Shown: piece after piece, positions 6,647 to 11,038 of the stretch
Layout of the letters: each line of letters begins with the position of its first letter
Numbering within the stretch: position 1 is the first letter of the stretch
Source: UBA3941 sp035647175
Lineage (GTDB): Bacteria; Bacillota; Clostridia; Caldicoprobacterales; UBA3941
Assembly: GCA_035647175.1 (NCBI GenBank)
Contig: DASRNX010000192.1
Span: forward strand, 1-11,038
DNA length: 11,038 nucleotides
Reading direction: 5' to 3'
Program-made: the position numbers and the translations under genes
Notes under the pieces: model-generated
The model's input: only the letters and a program-made list of their open reading frames with translations
What the model was told of the DNA's origin: nothing
Databases searched by the model: none

Positions 6647-7748
6647 TTATGCCATCATCTGCAGGTATGAGTTTATAAAAATATCTATCTCCCCGTCCAT
6701 GACAGCCTGGATATTGCCCATCTCCTCATTTGTTCGGTGGTCCTTGGCCATACTGTATGGATGGAAGACGTAGGACCTTATCTGGCTGCCCCACTCGATC
6801 CTCTTCATCTCGCCCTTCATCTTATCGATCTCTGCCTGGGCCTCGGCCTCCTTCTGCTCCAAAATTCTGGCTTTTAGAACCTTCATGGCCGTTTCCCTAT
6901 TCTGTATCTGGGAGCGTTCGTTCTGGCATTGGGCCACAATGCCCGTGGGTAAATGGGTAATTCTTACGGCGGATTCCGTCTTATTTACATGCTGTCCCCC
7001 TGCCCCGCCGGACCTATAGGTGTCGATCTTTAAGTCCTCCGGCTTTATATCCAGTTCCACGTCGTTGTCCAGTTCCGGCATCACATCCAGGGATGCAAAG
7101 GAGGTATGCCTTCGCCCCGACGAATCAAAGGGGGAGATCCGCACCAACCTATGAACCCCTTTTTCAGCCCTTAGATAGCCATAGGCATTTTCGCCAGTTA
7201 TCCCTAAAGTCACACTTTTTATGCCGGCTTCCTCGCCGGGCAACAGGTCCAAGGTCTCAACTTCATAGCCCTTGGCCTCGCACCACCTGGTATACATGCG
7301 AAGGAGCATGGACGCCCAGTCCATGGCCTCAGTACCGCCGGCCCCTGCATGTACGGATATGATGGCATTGTTTCGATCATATGGGCCGCTTAGGAGGGTT
7401 TCCAGCCTTAAAGCCTCCACGTCTTTTTCCAATTTTCCTACTTCAATTTGGGCCTCCTCCATAACGGAGGAATCCTCTTCTTCGATGCCCAGTTGAATCA
7501 GGATATCGGTATCCTCAATCCTGGATTTTAAGGTTTCGTACCTGTCAATCTTATTTTTAAGATGCTTTATGTCCTTGTTCACCCTTTGGGATTTCTCTAA
7601 GTCCTCCCAAAATGAGGGGTCATTCATCTGTAGTTCATATTCTTTGACCTTACTTTGGCATCCGGGGATGTCAAAGTGAATCACCTACCTGGGTAAAAAC
7701 TGTATTTATGTGATCCAGAGTTTCCTGGAGGTTTTCAAGTTCAAACAT
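6647..7748 (-). CDS. prfB: Peptide chain release factor 2, with programmed +1 frameshift
   Basis: Class I release factor that reads UAA and UGA at the ribosomal A site and triggers peptide release. The first frame starts at ATG 7748 (GGTG-type binding site about 8 bases upstream) and gives 25 codons ending at TGA 7671-7673. A +1 shift at CTT TGA C joins it to the main frame, for 366 aa, the usual length. In this numbering the codon-recognition tripeptide SPF is at 205-207 and the catalytic GGQ at 250-252, the same positions as in the E. coli protein, which confirms the joined N terminus. The shift makes synthesis self-limiting: ample RF2 terminates at TGA. It follows secA, as in many Firmicutes. 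Annotating only the main frame from GTG 7684 would lose the true N terminus. Confidence 0.96.
7670..7690 (-). promoter_or_regulatory. prfB recoding (frameshift) site
   Basis: The minus strand has the shift codons CTT (7674-7676) and TGA (7671-7673) followed by C, the context known to favour slippage. Upstream lies AGGTGAT (7680-7686), complementary to AUCACCU near the 16S rRNA 3' end and ending three bases before CTT. It stands in for the internal Shine-Dalgarno element. Confidence 0.9.
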
Positions 7749-7958
7749 ATGCGTCACACCTTTCGTTTTGAAATAATAAATATCTAATCTAACTTCGTTA
7801 ATCCAGTATAATCTCTTGCGATAGTTCGTTATCTAGGTAATGAGCTGTTGATAAGCGGATGGAAGTAGCGTTCAATAGCCATTACCAATATATCTAACTA
7901 ACAAGGTCCATTAATCCACCAATGGAAATGGGTTTGGGGATCTAAAATTTACTATACC
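7749..7958. promoter_or_regulatory. secA-prfB intergenic region with a candidate prfB promoter
   Basis: No terminator with a U tract follows secA. On the minus strand TTAACG (7796-7801) and TATTAT (7773-7778) are 17 bases apart, placing a transcript start about 18 bases before the prfB ATG. Both hexamers are imperfect. Read-through from secA is also possible. Confidence 0.45.
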
Positions 7959-10658
<2,700 letters not shown>

Positions 10659-10685
10659 AATATATACACTCCATCTTTCAAATAT

Positions 10686-10726
10686 TCCCCGGCTGGATTA
10701 AGCCCCAGAACGCGACTATCGGGGGA
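10686..10726 (-). other. Possible stem-loop in the secA leader
   Basis: TCCCC (10686-10690) can pair with GGGGA (10722-10726). Inside, CTGG (10693-10696) can pair with CCAG (10705-10708), or GGCT with AGCC. It lies in the predicted leader of about 90 bases, roughly 30 bases before the start codon. The stems are short and have no U tract, so a regulatory role is only a guess. Confidence 0.25.
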
Positions 10727-10755
10727 GTATAGGCAGTCTATTAAATTGATATCTA

Positions 10756-10784
10756 ATTCTAACATTAAAGCCTTAAACATTCAA
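10756..10784 (-). promoter_or_regulatory. Sigma-A promoter for secA
   Basis: On the minus strand TTGAAT (10779-10784) and TAGAAT (10756-10761) are exactly 17 bases apart, and the -10 carries a TGn extension (TGTTAGAAT). Each hexamer matches the consensus in four or five of six positions. The repeat array begins nine bases upstream of the -35. Confidence 0.7.
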
Positions 10785-10792
10785 GGATTTGG

Positions 10793-11008
10793 GTTTTCCA
10801 TGGTGCATAATCTCAAAATATGTTTTCCATATAACCTCACAAATAAAAGATAGGCTCGTTTTTATATATGTTACGAAAAAGACCTGCCAATAGATCAATG
10901 TGGTTTTCATAACATATAAATCAAGAAAAATGTTTTTCGATATCTGGAACATAATGTAAGATGTTTATCGTAACACATATAGACGGATAAGGGTTTTTAA
11001 AACATGCC
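10793..11008. repeat. Degenerate GTTTT repeat array upstream of secA
   Basis: Seven elements resembling GTTTTYCRTAACATATA start at 10793, 10822, 10858, 10903, 10932, 10963 and 10993. The spacings are 29, 36, 45, 29, 31 and 30 bases, mostly close to three helical turns. The best-kept members are GTTTTCATAACATATA (10903) and GTTTATCGTAACACATATA (10963). An inverted copy, TATATGTTACGA, is at 10865-10876. Between elements the sequence is AT-rich and unrelated. No gene could be seen in 10659-11038. Possible roles are binding sites, A-tract bending near the promoter, or remnants of a repeat family. Confidence 0.5.
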
Positions 11009-11038
11009 GCCAAAAATAGAAATTCCCGAACTCTGTCC

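Noticed and set aside
7093..7496. Plus-strand open frames across prfB and elsewhere
   Set aside because: They lie opposite well-supported genes, have no ribosome binding sites and show no recognisable protein features.
10793..11008. CRISPR array upstream of secA
   Set aside because: The shared part is short and degenerate and the spacings vary from 29 to 45 bases, unlike the near-identical repeats of a CRISPR locus.

Overview
The window reads as a chromosomal segment from a Gram-positive, Clostridia-like anaerobe of the Firmicutes. This is inferred from the secA-prfB neighbourhood, AGGAGG-type ribosome binding sites with some GTG and TTG starts, extended -10 promoters, rho-independent terminators and a solitary CheW. 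I cannot name a genus. All eight protein genes lie on the minus strand, so transcription runs from high to low coordinates. No transposase, tRNA, rRNA or CRISPR array was recognised.

In transcription order: an AT-rich region (10659-11038) holds a degenerate repeat array next to a good sigma-A promoter. It drives secA, the preprotein translocase ATPase (7959-10658). Next is prfB, release factor 2 (6647-7748), made through a +1 programmed frameshift at CTT TGA. A PHP-domain metallohydrolase (5883-6566) follows with a TTG start. cheW (5169-5624) has its own promoter, with a perfect 16-bp palindrome upstream. A 400-bp gap then contains six tandem 19-bp repeats and a rho-independent terminator. 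Beyond it lies an uncharacterised helical protein with an internal duplication (4106-4654), then a MATE-family efflux pump (2569-3954) closed by a terminator. Last come a Gfo/Idh/MocA oxidoreductase (1391-2380) and a TIM-barrel sugar phosphate isomerase/epimerase-like protein (247-1047). The final 130 bases are a GC-rich, hairpin-forming segment that I cannot identify.

The secA-prfB part is housekeeping (protein export and translation termination). The oxidoreductase and isomerase families commonly co-occur in sugar or polyol catabolism, so they probably share a pathway, although 343 bp separate them here. The MATE pump, helical protein, cheW and PHP gene look like separate units.

The signals least explained by ordinary annotation are the 19-bp tandem array (4991-5104), the roughly 30-bp-spaced GTTTT array upstream of secA (10793-11008), the palindrome and direct repeats upstream of cheW, the internally repeated helical protein, and a Lys where the isomerase family usually has a metal-binding Glu. 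I found no clear new multi-gene system.
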